Shown here: in pieces, positions 54,648-62,693 of the stretch | How the letters are laid out: each line of letters begins with the position of its first letter | Numbering within the stretch: position 1 is the stretch's first letter | Assembly: GCF_028623165.1 (NCBI RefSeq) | Contig: NZ_CP117768.1 | Span: 5,398,001-5,462,000, forward strand | DNA length: 64,000 bases | Source: Nostoc sp. UHCC 0926 | GTDB taxonomy: Bacteria > Cyanobacteriota > Cyanobacteriia > Cyanobacteriales > Nostocaceae | Reading direction: 5' to 3' | Made by a program: the position numbers and the translations under genes | Notes under the pieces: model-generated | Seen by the model: only the letters and a program-made list of their open reading frames with translations | What the model was told of the DNA's origin: nothing | Database searches by the model: none

Positions 54648-55361
54648 ATGGAGCTTCAAACTGAAATTGATAAAGCTATAGCAGCCGTTGATTACCAGAA
54701 ATTTCAAGCTGAGTTTCAAGCTCAAAATGAATTTTTGGTGGTTGAGAACTTTCTCCCTAACTCCATCATCGAGAAGTTTTTGGCGCTGTTGCCATCTTTG
54801 CAACCTGCTATAAACCGCAACTATATTCCCAATCATAAAAAGGGCGGTAGTATTAGCCGCTATAGTTTAGACAGCCTTGCTCCGATTTTCGGAGAGTTTT
54901 ATCAACTTAGTGCTTTTTTCGAGTTCCTCAACAAAATTACGGCAGAAAAACTCCTTCCCTGTCCTAGTGCTGATCCCCATACTTACGCGCTGTACTACTA
55001 CACTGAGCCTGGAGACCATATCCAGTATCATTATGATACCTCTTACTATCGCGGGAAACGCTATACAGTGTTGCTTGGTTTAGTTGATAATTCATCCAGT
55101 AAGCTAGAATATCAACTTTATAAGGATATTCCTGAACGGGAGACACAAACGCGATCGCTCTCCTTAACCCCTGGTACTATAGTCTTATTCAATGGTGACA
55201 AACTTTACCACAGAGTTACTCCTTTGGGTGAAAATGAACAGCGCATTGTCTTAACTTTGGAGTACGTCACCGACACCAACATGGGTATGCTAAAACGTTT
55301 TGTCTCGAATATGAAAGATGCGATCGCCTATTTTGGTTTTCGCCAGGTGTTTCGCAGTTGA
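54648..55361 (+). CDS. 2-oxoglutarate/Fe(II)-dependent oxygenase
   Basis: The protein has 237 residues from the ATG at 54648. It has a double-stranded beta-helix fold with the iron ligands HxD in QYHYDTSYYRG and the distal His in GDKLYHRVTPLG, then Arg in ENEQRIVLTLEYV for 2-oxoglutarate. The HxD form implies hydroxylation rather than halogenation. It is the second half of the run into the phosphonate genes; hydroxylation of an aminoalkylphosphonate or of the lipid acceptor is possible. The substrate is not known. A start at 54603 would add 15 atypical residues. Confidence 0.8.
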   Translation: MELQTEIDKAIAAVDYQKFQAEFQAQNEFLVVENFLPNSIIEKFLALLPSLQPAINRNYIPNHKKGGSISRYSLDSLAPIFGEFYQLSAFFEFLNKITAEKLLPCPSADPHTYALYYYTEPGDHIQYHYDTSYYRGKRYTVLLGLVDNSSSKLEYQLYKDIPERETQTRSLSLTPGTIVLFNGDKLYHRVTPLGENEQRIVLTLEYVTDTNMGMLKRFVSNMKDAIAYFGFRQVFRS

Positions 55362-55495
55362 GGCGATACAGAGTTAATCTTTCTTCTATGTTAAGAATTA
55401 ATTAACAAATATTGTCTTGAGCAAAAAACAGTCATTATAAAATACGGGAAAATTTCCAGATTTCCTGGTATTTTAGCTTTGTTGGTGACTTAACA

Positions 55496-56248
55496 ATGAA
55501 GGCAATTATATTAGCTGCTGGCGTTGGACGACGCTTAGGTAAAGATGGGCAAATCCAACCCAAATGCTTACTGAAATTTAACGGCAAATCTCTATTAGAG
55601 CGCCATTTGAACTATCTCCGTCATTACCAGATTGACGAAGTAGTGATTGCTGTGGGTTACCAAGCAGAAAGAATTCAGGAGGAAATCAAAGCATTAGGAG
55701 CCGAAAATTGGGTCAGTACAGTTTATAATCCTGACTACACTAAAGGCAGTGTAGTTAGCCTTTGGACTGTACGTCAGCATCTAGTCGCTGGCGATGACAT
55801 ATTATTAATGGATGCAGATGTTTTGTACGATCGCCGCATCATCGAACGACTGGTAAAGACAAATATCCCCAACTGCTTTTTACTGGATCGGGATTTTGAA
55901 CCGGGAGATGAACCCGTGAAGCTTTGCGTCAGAGATAATTATCTAGTGGAGTTTCGCAAACAAGTAGCTCTTGGTTTGGCTTATGATTTTGCAGGCGAGT
56001 CAGTGGGATTCTTTCGTTTTGGGAGTGCTACTCACCGGATTGCTACTCGCACAGAACAATATGTTGCAGACGGACGACATGATGAACCTTATGAAGAAGT
56101 GATTCGGGATCTACTATTAGAAACTCCCGAAACATTTGGCTACGAAGACATCACTGGTTTATCTTGGCTCGAAATCGATTTTCCACAGGATATTCAACGT
56201 GCCCAAAACGATATTTTACCTCAGATAGAAGTTGTAGAAAATGTCTGA
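55496..56248 (+). CDS. Nucleotidyltransferase (LicC-like cytidylyltransferase)
   Basis: This 250-residue sugar-phosphate/phospho-alcohol nucleotidyltransferase has signature MKAIILAAGVGRRLG and PKCLLKFNGKSLLERHL, then ILLMDADVLYD and WLEIDFPQDIQRA. The family includes LicC (phosphocholine cytidylyltransferase). Next to the PEP mutase gene it could make a CMP-activated phosphonate or phospho-alcohol. It is one of two such domains in the cluster; the other is fused to PEP mutase. Confidence 0.85.
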   Translation: MKAIILAAGVGRRLGKDGQIQPKCLLKFNGKSLLERHLNYLRHYQIDEVVIAVGYQAERIQEEIKALGAENWVSTVYNPDYTKGSVVSLWTVRQHLVAGDDILLMDADVLYDRRIIERLVKTNIPNCFLLDRDFEPGDEPVKLCVRDNYLVEFRKQVALGLAYDFAGESVGFFRFGSATHRIATRTEQYVADGRHDEPYEEVIRDLLLETPETFGYEDITGLSWLEIDFPQDIQRAQNDILPQIEVVENV

Positions 56249-56263
56249 AAATATTTTAATTTG

Positions 56264-56400
56264 TAGCGGTTATCGTTTGGATACATTACAGTCTGACCTC
56301 TCTCCAAACCTCTCTCCTAAAAGGAGAGAGGCTTTGAATCTTACCCCCCTTCCCTACAAGGGAAGGGGCTGTTCTTGTTAGGTCTGTGAGAACCGCTATA
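56264..56400. repeat. MITE-like repeat with TAGCGGTT ends
   Basis: It opens TAGCGGTTA and closes AACCGCTA. The interior has two hairpins: CTCTCTCC/GGAGAGAG and CCCCTTCCC/GGGAAGGGG. It is a relative of 133-239 by its ends only. It fills most of the gap before the PEP mutase gene. Confidence 0.6.
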
Positions 56401-56427
56401 TTATATAGGTTGAAAAAAGCAGAATAG

Positions 56428-58083
56428 ATGCATCAAATATTTGCACCCACTGATACCGCTGCAAAATTAAATAAGTGTGCCCAACTACGGGCCTTACTAG
56501 AATCGCCTCAACTCGACTTCATCATGGAAGCTCACAATGGGATTAGCGCCCGCATTGTGGAAGAGGCTGGATTTAAAGGAATTTGGGCCAGTGGACTCGC
56601 CCTTTCGGCTCAATATGGTGTTCGAGATAATAATGAAGCCAGTTGGACTCAAGTTGTGGAAATGCTAGAGTTCATGTCTGATGTCACCAGCATCCCCATT
56701 TTGTTAGACGGGGATACTGGTTATGGCAACTTTAATAATATGCGTCGCCTGGTTAAGAAGTTAGAACAGCGAGGTATTGCTGGAGTCTGTATTGAAGATA
56801 AGCTTTTTCCTAAAACCAATAGTTTCATCAATGGGAGTCGCCAAGCTTTGGCTGATATTGATGAATTCTGCGGCAAAATTAAGGCAGGTAAGGATAGTCA
56901 GACAGATCCAGATTTTTGCATTGTCGCCCGACTCGAAGCTTTGATTGCCGGGTGGGATATGTCAGAGGCAATGCGCCGAGCTGAAGCCTACCACGCCGCA
57001 GGAGCCAACGCCATCCTGATTCACAGTAAATCATCGCGTCCTGACCAAGTGCTAGCCTTTGCTAAAGAGTGGGCGGGTCGTTCCCCGTTAGTAATTATAC
57101 CGACTAAATATTACAGCACCCCCACCGATGTCTTTCGCAAAGCTGAAGTGAATTTGGTCATCTGGGCAAATCATCTGATTCGAGCTGCTGTTGCTAGTAT
57201 GCAAGCGATCGCTCGTGAAGTGAAAGCCAGCGAAACTTTAATCAACATTGAAGATGAGATTGCGCCTGTAAAAGAAATTTTCCGGCTACAGGGGGCGGAT
57301 GAACTCATAGAAGCTGAAAAACGCTACTTTAACAATGGACGCCACGATACCCAAGCGATCGTTCTGGCTGCTAGCAGAGGCCAAGAATTAGCAGCGTTGA
57401 CGCAAGATAAACCGAAAGTGATGTTACCCCTTGGAGGTAAACCTCTACTCAGGTTGTTGGTGGACAAATTTAAGAAACTTGCCATCAACGATATTACGGT
57501 TGTCGCAGGTTACAAAGCAGAAACTATTAATGTTCCGGGGACTAAAGTCATCCGCAACCCAGATTATGAAACAACGGGAGAATTAGCATCCTTAGCCTGC
57601 GCTCAAACCAACTTCAGCGACGAGATGCTGGTGCTTTACGGCGATTTACTATTTAGAAGCTACATCCTGCGGGATTTATTAGAATGTCCCGGAGAAATTG
57701 TGGCTGTGGTTGATTCTGTGGCGAACAGCAAGTCTGTTAGCGGTTCACCTGACTACGCCTATTGCTCAATTCCCGACGATCTTTCTCTGTTTGGACAGGA
57801 TGTAAACCTGTTGGACATTTCTAAAACAACACAAACGCAATTAGGAAAGTATAGTGGCCGCTGGATTGGGATGCTGCGCTTGCGGAGTCAAGGTAGAGAG
57901 TGGCTGAGTGAAGCACTCAATGAATTACAAAAACGACCGGAATTCAACAGTTTGGGTTTGCCAGAATTATGCAATTATTTAATCGAGCAAGGAAAACCGA
58001 TTAAGGTGCTTTATATTCGCGGTAACTGGTTAGATGTTAATTCTTTGGACGATCTTGACCTTGCTTTTCAATTAAAGCAATAG
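56428..58083 (+). CDS. pepM: PEP mutase fused to a nucleotidyltransferase
   Basis: The protein has 551 residues. Residues 1-290 are a PEP mutase/isocitrate-lyase superfamily barrel: DGDTGYGN and the diagnostic EDKLFPKTNSF, which separates PEP mutase from related lyases. It would convert phosphoenolpyruvate to phosphonopyruvate, creating the C-P bond. Residues about 308-551 are a nucleotidyltransferase (IVLAASRGQELAALTQDKPKVMLPLGGKPLL, then VLYGDLLF and WLDVNSLDDLDLAF). PntC-like domains of this kind activate aminoalkylphosphonates with CTP. It is followed by phosphonopyruvate decarboxylase and AEP transaminase genes. Confidence 0.92.
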   Translation: MHQIFAPTDTAAKLNKCAQLRALLESPQLDFIMEAHNGISARIVEEAGFKGIWASGLALSAQYGVRDNNEASWTQVVEMLEFMSDVTSIPILLDGDTGYGNFNNMRRLVKKLEQRGIAGVCIEDKLFPKTNSFINGSRQALADIDEFCGKIKAGKDSQTDPDFCIVARLEALIAGWDMSEAMRRAEAYHAAGANAILIHSKSSRPDQVLAFAKEWAGRSPLVIIPTKYYSTPTDVFRKAEVNLVIWANHLIRAAVASMQAIAREVKASETLINIEDEIAPVKEIFRLQGADELIEAEKRYFNNGRHDTQAIVLAASRGQELAALTQDKPKVMLPLGGKPLLRLLVDKFKKLAINDITVVAGYKAETINVPGTKVIRNPDYETTGELASLACAQTNFSDEMLVLYGDLLFRSYILRDLLECPGEIVAVVDSVANSKSVSGSPDYAYCSIPDDLSLFGQDVNLLDISKTTQTQLGKYSGRWIGMLRLRSQGREWLSEALNELQKRPEFNSLGLPELCNYLIEQGKPIKVLYIRGNWLDVNSLDDLDLAFQLKQ

Positions 58084-58084
58084 G

Positions 58085-58130
58085 GGAGACGCGATTAATC
58101 GCGTTTGGAGTAGAGAGACGCGATTAATCG
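58085..58130. repeat. Two copies of palindrome GACGCGATTAATCGCGTC
   Basis: The 18-base perfect palindrome (the first copy is slightly degenerate at its last base) appears twice here and twice more at 59613-59670, so four copies flank the decarboxylase gene. It is a common small repeat type in Nostoc; as a hairpin it may terminate or attenuate transcripts within the cluster. Confidence 0.8.
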
Positions 58131-58187
58131 CGTCTGTACAAGAGTTCTAAGCTTGACGCTTTGTATTGTGAGGTTAAAGTTTTGAGT

Positions 58188-58372
58188 TCTGAAGTTGAGG
58201 TTTCGAGTTCTGAGGTCGGAGTTCCGAGTTAAAAGGTCGGAACTCCAAGTAAAAAGGTCGGAGTTCTGAGCTAAAAGGTCGGAGTTCCGAGTTAAAAGGT
58301 CGAAGTTCCGAGCTAAAAGGTCGAAGTTCCAAGTTAAAAGGTCGAAGTTCCGAGTTAAAAGGTCGAAGTAAT
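58188..58372. repeat. 21-bp tandem array (AAAAGGTCGGAGTTCCGAGTT)
   Basis: About eight degenerate copies of the 21-base unit lie between the pepM and decarboxylase genes. It is the third 21-base-period array in the window, unrelated in sequence to those at 590 and 41880. Internal symmetry (GGAGTTCC) would give short hairpins. No ORF is assigned. Confidence 0.85.
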
Positions 58373-58429
58373 AATTTTTCCTCTCAATTCTCCACTCCCT
58401 ATCTCAAAAATTGCTGTAAATTTTTAATT

Positions 58430-59596
58430 ATGATTCAGGCAGAGGAATTTGTAGAAGCTGCGCGTAATCTTGGCTTTGGGTGGTACACTGGCGTACCCTG
58501 TTCTTTTCTCACGCCTTTTATTAACTACGTCATCAATGACGTTCAACTTAGATATATCTCCGCAGCCAATGAGGGAGATGCTGTAGCGATCGCCGCTGGA
58601 GCAGCAATTGCTGGAAAACCAGCCGTGGTGATGATGCAAAACTCTGGTTTAGGGAATGCAGTTAACCCGCTAACGTCCCTGAATTATATCTTTCGGATTC
58701 CGCTACTGCTGATTTGTACTTTAAGAGGCGATCGCCTGTTGCAAGATGAACCGCAACATCAATTAATGGGGCAAATCACAGAGAAATTGCTGCAAACAAT
58801 GACTATACCTTGGGAATTTTTTCCCACAAACGCAGCAGAAATAGAACCCGTTCTGCAAAGAGCCACAGCCTACATGAGACAAGAGCGCTGTCCTTATGCT
58901 CTAATTATGCGTAAAGGAGCGATTGCACCCCATGCACTCACCCGTTCTTCTATCCCCGAACGAGAAAATAGTAGTAGCGCTTATATTCAGCAAAGCTTTT
59001 TTCGGGATCACAAAGAACAACGCGTTTCTCGCAGCGAAGCCCTGGCTCGGATAGTGGAACTCATTGATGCAGAAAACACTGTAGTAATTGCCACCACTGG
59101 ATACACAGGACGGGAACTCTTCGCCAGCAAAGACAGCGCCAATCATCTTTATATGGTCGGCTCGATGGGCTGCGCTTCCTCAATGGGATTGGGGCTATCC
59201 TTAGCACGTCCAGACCTCAAGGTAGTAGTAATTGATGGCGATGGGGCAGCACTTATGCGAATGGGTAATTTTGCTACCATCGGCACTTATGGCGGTGCTA
59301 ATTTAATCCATATTCTCTTAGATAATGAAGTCCATGATTCCACAGGCGCACAAGCTACCGTCTCTGCGGGTATCTCCTTTGCCAAGATTGCCGAAGGGTG
59401 CGGTTATGGCGTTACATTAGCCGGAGATGACCCAGCGCTTTTAGATGCCTTATTTACCGCAGATACCAACATTAGACCGAAATTCGCGCATTTGAAAATC
59501 CGTCCTGGAACTTTAGAAAAGCTACCTCGACCCAACCTCACCCCGGAAGCAGTTTTGCAACGCTTCATGAAACATATTGGTTCAGACTGGCAATAG
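58430..59596 (+). CDS. aepY: Phosphonopyruvate decarboxylase
   Basis: This 388-residue thiamine-diphosphate enzyme has the N-terminal PYR domain (FGWYTGVPCSFLTPFINYV, then AANEGDAVAIAAGAAIAGK with the cofactor-contacting Glu, and MMQNSGLGNAVNPLTSL) and the C-terminal PP domain with the ThDP/Mg motif DGDGAALMRMGN ... LDNEVHDSTG. It converts phosphonopyruvate to phosphonoacetaldehyde, the irreversible step that pulls PEP mutase forward. Gene order pepM-aepY-phnW is diagnostic of 2-aminoethylphosphonate biosynthesis. Confidence 0.93.
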   Translation: MIQAEEFVEAARNLGFGWYTGVPCSFLTPFINYVINDVQLRYISAANEGDAVAIAAGAAIAGKPAVVMMQNSGLGNAVNPLTSLNYIFRIPLLLICTLRGDRLLQDEPQHQLMGQITEKLLQTMTIPWEFFPTNAAEIEPVLQRATAYMRQERCPYALIMRKGAIAPHALTRSSIPERENSSSAYIQQSFFRDHKEQRVSRSEALARIVELIDAENTVVIATTGYTGRELFASKDSANHLYMVGSMGCASSMGLGLSLARPDLKVVVIDGDGAALMRMGNFATIGTYGGANLIHILLDNEVHDSTGAQATVSAGISFAKIAEGCGYGVTLAGDDPALLDALFTADTNIRPKFAHLKIRPGTLEKLPRPNLTPEAVLQRFMKHIGSDWQ

Positions 59597-59612
59597 AATT
59601 CTAACTCCTGTA

Positions 59613-59670
59613 CAGACGCGATTAATCGCGTCTCTCCTAACTCCTGTACAGACGCGATTAATCGCGTCTC
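59613..59670. repeat. Two further copies of palindrome GACGCGATTAATCGCGTC
   Basis: The copies lie in a directly repeated block (CTAACTCCTGTACA precedes each) filling the 80-base gap between the decarboxylase and transaminase genes. See the pair at 58085. Confidence 0.85.
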
Positions 59671-59676
59671 TTTGTA

Positions 59677-60756
59677 ATGATTTTACTAAATCCCGGCCCA
59701 GTCAATTTGAGCGATCGCGTCAGAAATGCCCTGTTGCGTCCCGATTTGTGTCATCGTGAAGTAGAATTTTCCCAACTTCAAAGCAAAATCCGCGAACAAT
59801 TACTTCAAGTTTACGGTCTTGAAGGCGATCGCTGGGCAGCAGTTCTCCTCACGGGTTCTGGTACCGCAGCGATGGAAGCAATGATCAGCAGTCTAGTCCC
59901 CAATGATGGGAAATTGCTGGTGATTGAAAACGGTGTGTATGGCGAACGACTATCCAAAATCGCCAAAATCCACGGCATTGATTACATAACACTTTCCCAT
60001 GCTTGGGATGCCGCAATAGATATCAACGGTTTAGTCAAACTTTTAGATGAAAACGCTGATATCACCCATCTTGCTGTCGTCCATCACGAAACTACTACCG
60101 GTCGCCTAAATAATTTGGTGGAACTTGCGCTAATTTGTCAAGAACGTCGTATTCAATTACTAGTGGATGGTGTCAGCAGTTTTGGTGCCGAGGAACTGAA
60201 TTTTGCAGATTGGGGAATCACCGCTTGCGCTGCAACAGCCAATAAATGTCTGCATGGCGTCCCTGGAACGTCTTTTGTCATCCTGCGACGGGATGCACTG
60301 CCGTCAGTTGCCACAATCCCCCGCACCTTATATTTAGATTTAGGAACCTATTGCCAGCAGCAGGATCGAGGCGGCACACCTTTTACGCAATCAGTACAGA
60401 CATTTTATGCCTTAACAGAAGCTTTGCAAGAAATGGCAGAAGCAGGGGGTTGGAGTGCCAGACACAGCCATTACAACCAACTTGCTAGCTTAGTTAGAGA
60501 CGGGTTAGCCTCAATCGGAATTAAACCCCTACTTCCTCTTGGCAGTTCATCCGTTGTCTTGAATGCCTACTACTTGCCAGACGGTTTCAGCTATGAGGAA
60601 TTTCACGACCAACTGAAAGCACAAGACTATATAATTTATTCTGGACAGGGAAATTTAGCTCAATCTATTTTCCGAGTCTCGACAATGGGAGCTATTACCT
60701 CCGCTGACATGGAACGCTTTGTTACTGTTGTTAAACAAATTATTAATAATTCGTAA
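59677..60756 (+). CDS. phnW: 2-aminoethylphosphonate--pyruvate transaminase
   Basis: This 359-residue PLP-dependent class V aminotransferase reads ILLNPGPVNLSDRVRNALLRPDLCHRE at the N-terminus, LLTGSGTAAMEA, HHETTTGRLN, DGVSSFGAEEL and the PLP-lysine in ATANKCLHGVPG. It interconverts phosphonoacetaldehyde plus alanine with 2-aminoethylphosphonate plus pyruvate. In degradative loci it acts with PhnX; here, beside PEP mutase and the decarboxylase and without phnX, the biosynthetic direction is expected. Confidence 0.92.
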   Translation: MILLNPGPVNLSDRVRNALLRPDLCHREVEFSQLQSKIREQLLQVYGLEGDRWAAVLLTGSGTAAMEAMISSLVPNDGKLLVIENGVYGERLSKIAKIHGIDYITLSHAWDAAIDINGLVKLLDENADITHLAVVHHETTTGRLNNLVELALICQERRIQLLVDGVSSFGAEELNFADWGITACAATANKCLHGVPGTSFVILRRDALPSVATIPRTLYLDLGTYCQQQDRGGTPFTQSVQTFYALTEALQEMAEAGGWSARHSHYNQLASLVRDGLASIGIKPLLPLGSSSVVLNAYYLPDGFSYEEFHDQLKAQDYIIYSGQGNLAQSIFRVSTMGAITSADMERFVTVVKQIINNS

Positions 60757-61035
60757 TTAACGTGAGTTCGATTCTCTCGTTCCCATGCAGAGCATGGGAA
60801 TGGCTGATTAGAGGCTCTGCCTCCAATTAGACATGGAGTCAGAGCCTCAAGGAATGCATTCCCATGTGGAACATGGGAACGAGGAAACATGGGAACGAGG
60901 AATAATGAGGAATAGGAGAAATAAGCGTTTTTTCCTCACCTGCTTAAGAACTACTCAAGAACTGCTTGCCTCGACAGATAAATTTCTTAACCGAGCAGTA
61001 GTGGGGGTGTAATGACTTACGAAATCCTAATTATT
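60757..61035. repeat. Palindromic repeats after phnW
   Basis: CGTTCCCATGCAGAGCATGGGAA (60778 region), the pair GAGGCTCTGCCTCC / GGAGTCAGAGCCTC, and CATTCCCATGTGGAACATGGGAACG form nested hairpins at 60775-60895. They may end transcription from the phosphonate run and from the convergent cupin gene. No ORF is supported. Confidence 0.6.
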
Positions 61036-61491
61036 TTAACAGGGCATCAAAGCATCTAATCTCCCCAGTACTGCCATATCTTCTGCATCTAACTCCGTCG
61101 GAATACCACTGCGAATCAATTCCGAAAAGTTTTCATTGGGAACCATAACAGTCAACGTGTACAAGCGAGTAGAACCAGTATTTTTAATCAAATGAGTCCC
61201 AGTGGGAGGCACCAATAAACTATCTCCAGCTTTGATCGTGGTAGTCTTGCCGTCACACATGGCGATCGCTTCCCCTTTGAGGACAAAAAACATTTCCACC
61301 GCCCACTGATGGCGATTTGGCGGTGTTTGTCCACCAACATCAAAAATTTCAATGCAGCAAGTCAAGGAAATATTAGCATTTGTCGAATCGAAGATAATTG
61401 CTAATCGATTAGAGTCGTTGGGACTAATGCGATATACTTGGTAATCTTTGGTAGATTTAATAACCGGAATTACACAACGAGTAGCATTCAT
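61036..61491 (-). CDS. Cupin-domain protein
   Basis: This 151-residue single-cupin protein has the motif 1 region RHQWAVEMFFVLKGEAIAMCDG and motif 2 region SLLVPPTGTHLIKN. The metal ligands are partly conserved (His, Glu, and a C-terminal His). Cupins range from dioxygenases to sensors; the role here is unknown. It is convergent with the phosphonate operon and co-oriented with the downstream hydrolase gene 360 bases away. Confidence 0.82.
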   Translation of the reverse strand: MNATRCVIPVIKSTKDYQVYRISPNDSNRLAIIFDSTNANISLTCCIEIFDVGGQTPPNRHQWAVEMFFVLKGEAIAMCDGKTTTIKAGDSLLVPPTGTHLIKNTGSTRLYTLTVMVPNENFSELIRSGIPTELDAEDMAVLGRLDALMPC

Positions 61492-61848
61492 TTATTTATC
61501 CCCTCGGAAGTGATTGTTGGGTATGAAAATTCCTAAAATCCAAGTCCTGAATATTGAGTTGTTAGTTGTATGTCTAAATCACCCAATTTTAGATTTTAGA
61601 TTTCAAATTTTGGATTTTGGGATTAAATAATTCAAAAGCGTTCGCCTAAGCGCTCACGCCGTACTCCTACGGGGATCTTGCTACGCGTAGCGTTCCGCAG
61701 GAAAGTCCCAAATTTAAAAAGTTTGAGATCAAGCGAATTTAAACGCAAGAACAAATCTAAAATCTCAAATTATTGAGCAAACAAAGAGCATTCATGCATG
61801 AAATCAATCTCAAATCTCAAATCTCAAATCGAATTACTCCTCACTCTT
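61492..61848. other. Gap with short repeats
   Basis: It contains a palindrome-rich Nostoc repeat (GCTACGCGTAGCGTTCCGCAGG, 61680-61700 region) and tandem TCAAATC copies at 61803-61830. No gene is seen. Confidence 0.5.
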
Positions 61849-62622
61849 TTAGAGCGCTGTTAAAATTGCTTGCGAGTCAGTGACAAAACCGAAGCATTGT
61901 TTGACATTGTACAATGTCGCCAGCCAACAATATTCAGGAGAAGTAGTAGCGGTACAGTCTTTAACTAACACACAGTCATATCCTAAAAAGTTGGCATCAC
62001 ATAAGGTCGCTAGCACACATTGATCAGCATTAACACCAGCAAAAAATAGTGTTGTCCTTCCCAGATTCCGCAAGATACTATCTAATGGCGTATCCCAAAA
62101 GCCACTCATGCGGTATTTATCCACACGAATATCTTCCGGAATCTGTTCTAATTCGTCTACTATTGCCGCTGCCCAACTACCTGCCATGAGTACTCTAGCA
62201 CCATTGCTTGGTAGTGGATCGCCCAATCCCACACCTCCCCCTGTAGGATTATAGACGTGACGCGAACCAGCACTAATATTGAGCAAGTCGGGACGATTCC
62301 CCCAATTAACCCAAATGACTGCAACACCAGCCTCACGGAGTTCTGGAAGTAAGTTGTTTAAAGGTTCAATAGGCTGACGCGCTGGAGTTACATCCACACC
62401 AATATGCGCTAACCAGCCATCAGGGTGACAGAAGTCGTTTTGCATATCAATGACGAGGATAGCAGCTTTTGCCAAGTCTAAATGCAGGGTTTTAGTTTCT
62501 GTTGATAAAATAACGGGTTGTGGGGTCTTTTGAGGACGAGTGATATCTGCGATCGCATGATTCACTGTCCACGCATTTGGTGGAACTCCCAATGTCCGAA
62601 AAGGCAGATTCATAAATTGCAA
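61849..62622 (-). CDS. Isochorismatase-family cysteine hydrolase
   Basis: This 257-residue protein has the catalytic triad Asp in ILVIDMQNDF, Lys in RVDKYRMSGFWDT and Cys in AGVNADQCVLATL, in the standard isochorismatase-like hydrolase layout. The closest relatives appear to be ureidoacrylate/biuret-type amidohydrolases (RutB-like), which act on small carbonyl-amide nitrogen compounds. The divergent amidohydrolase gene supports a role in nitrogen-compound breakdown, but the substrate is not known. It starts at the ATG at 62622, or MNLPFRT nine bases later. Confidence 0.85.
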   Translation of the reverse strand: MQFMNLPFRTLGVPPNAWTVNHAIADITRPQKTPQPVILSTETKTLHLDLAKAAILVIDMQNDFCHPDGWLAHIGVDVTPARQPIEPLNNLLPELREAGVAVIWVNWGNRPDLLNISAGSRHVYNPTGGGVGLGDPLPSNGARVLMAGSWAAAIVDELEQIPEDIRVDKYRMSGFWDTPLDSILRNLGRTTLFFAGVNADQCVLATLCDANFLGYDCVLVKDCTATTSPEYCWLATLYNVKQCFGFVTDSQAILTAL

Positions 62623-62693
62623 TACCCAACACCATTTTCTATTTTGTAACTTGAAATTCAGTTTAAAATACGATTACTTAATCAAGGTTAAAT

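Noticed and set aside
590..58372. 21-base arrays as CRISPR arrays
   Set aside because: The units are directly adjacent without spacers, and no cas genes are present.
59677..60756. phnW as part of phosphonate degradation
   Set aside because: No phosphonoacetaldehyde hydrolase (phnX) or dehydrogenase is nearby, whereas PEP mutase and decarboxylase genes are directly upstream.
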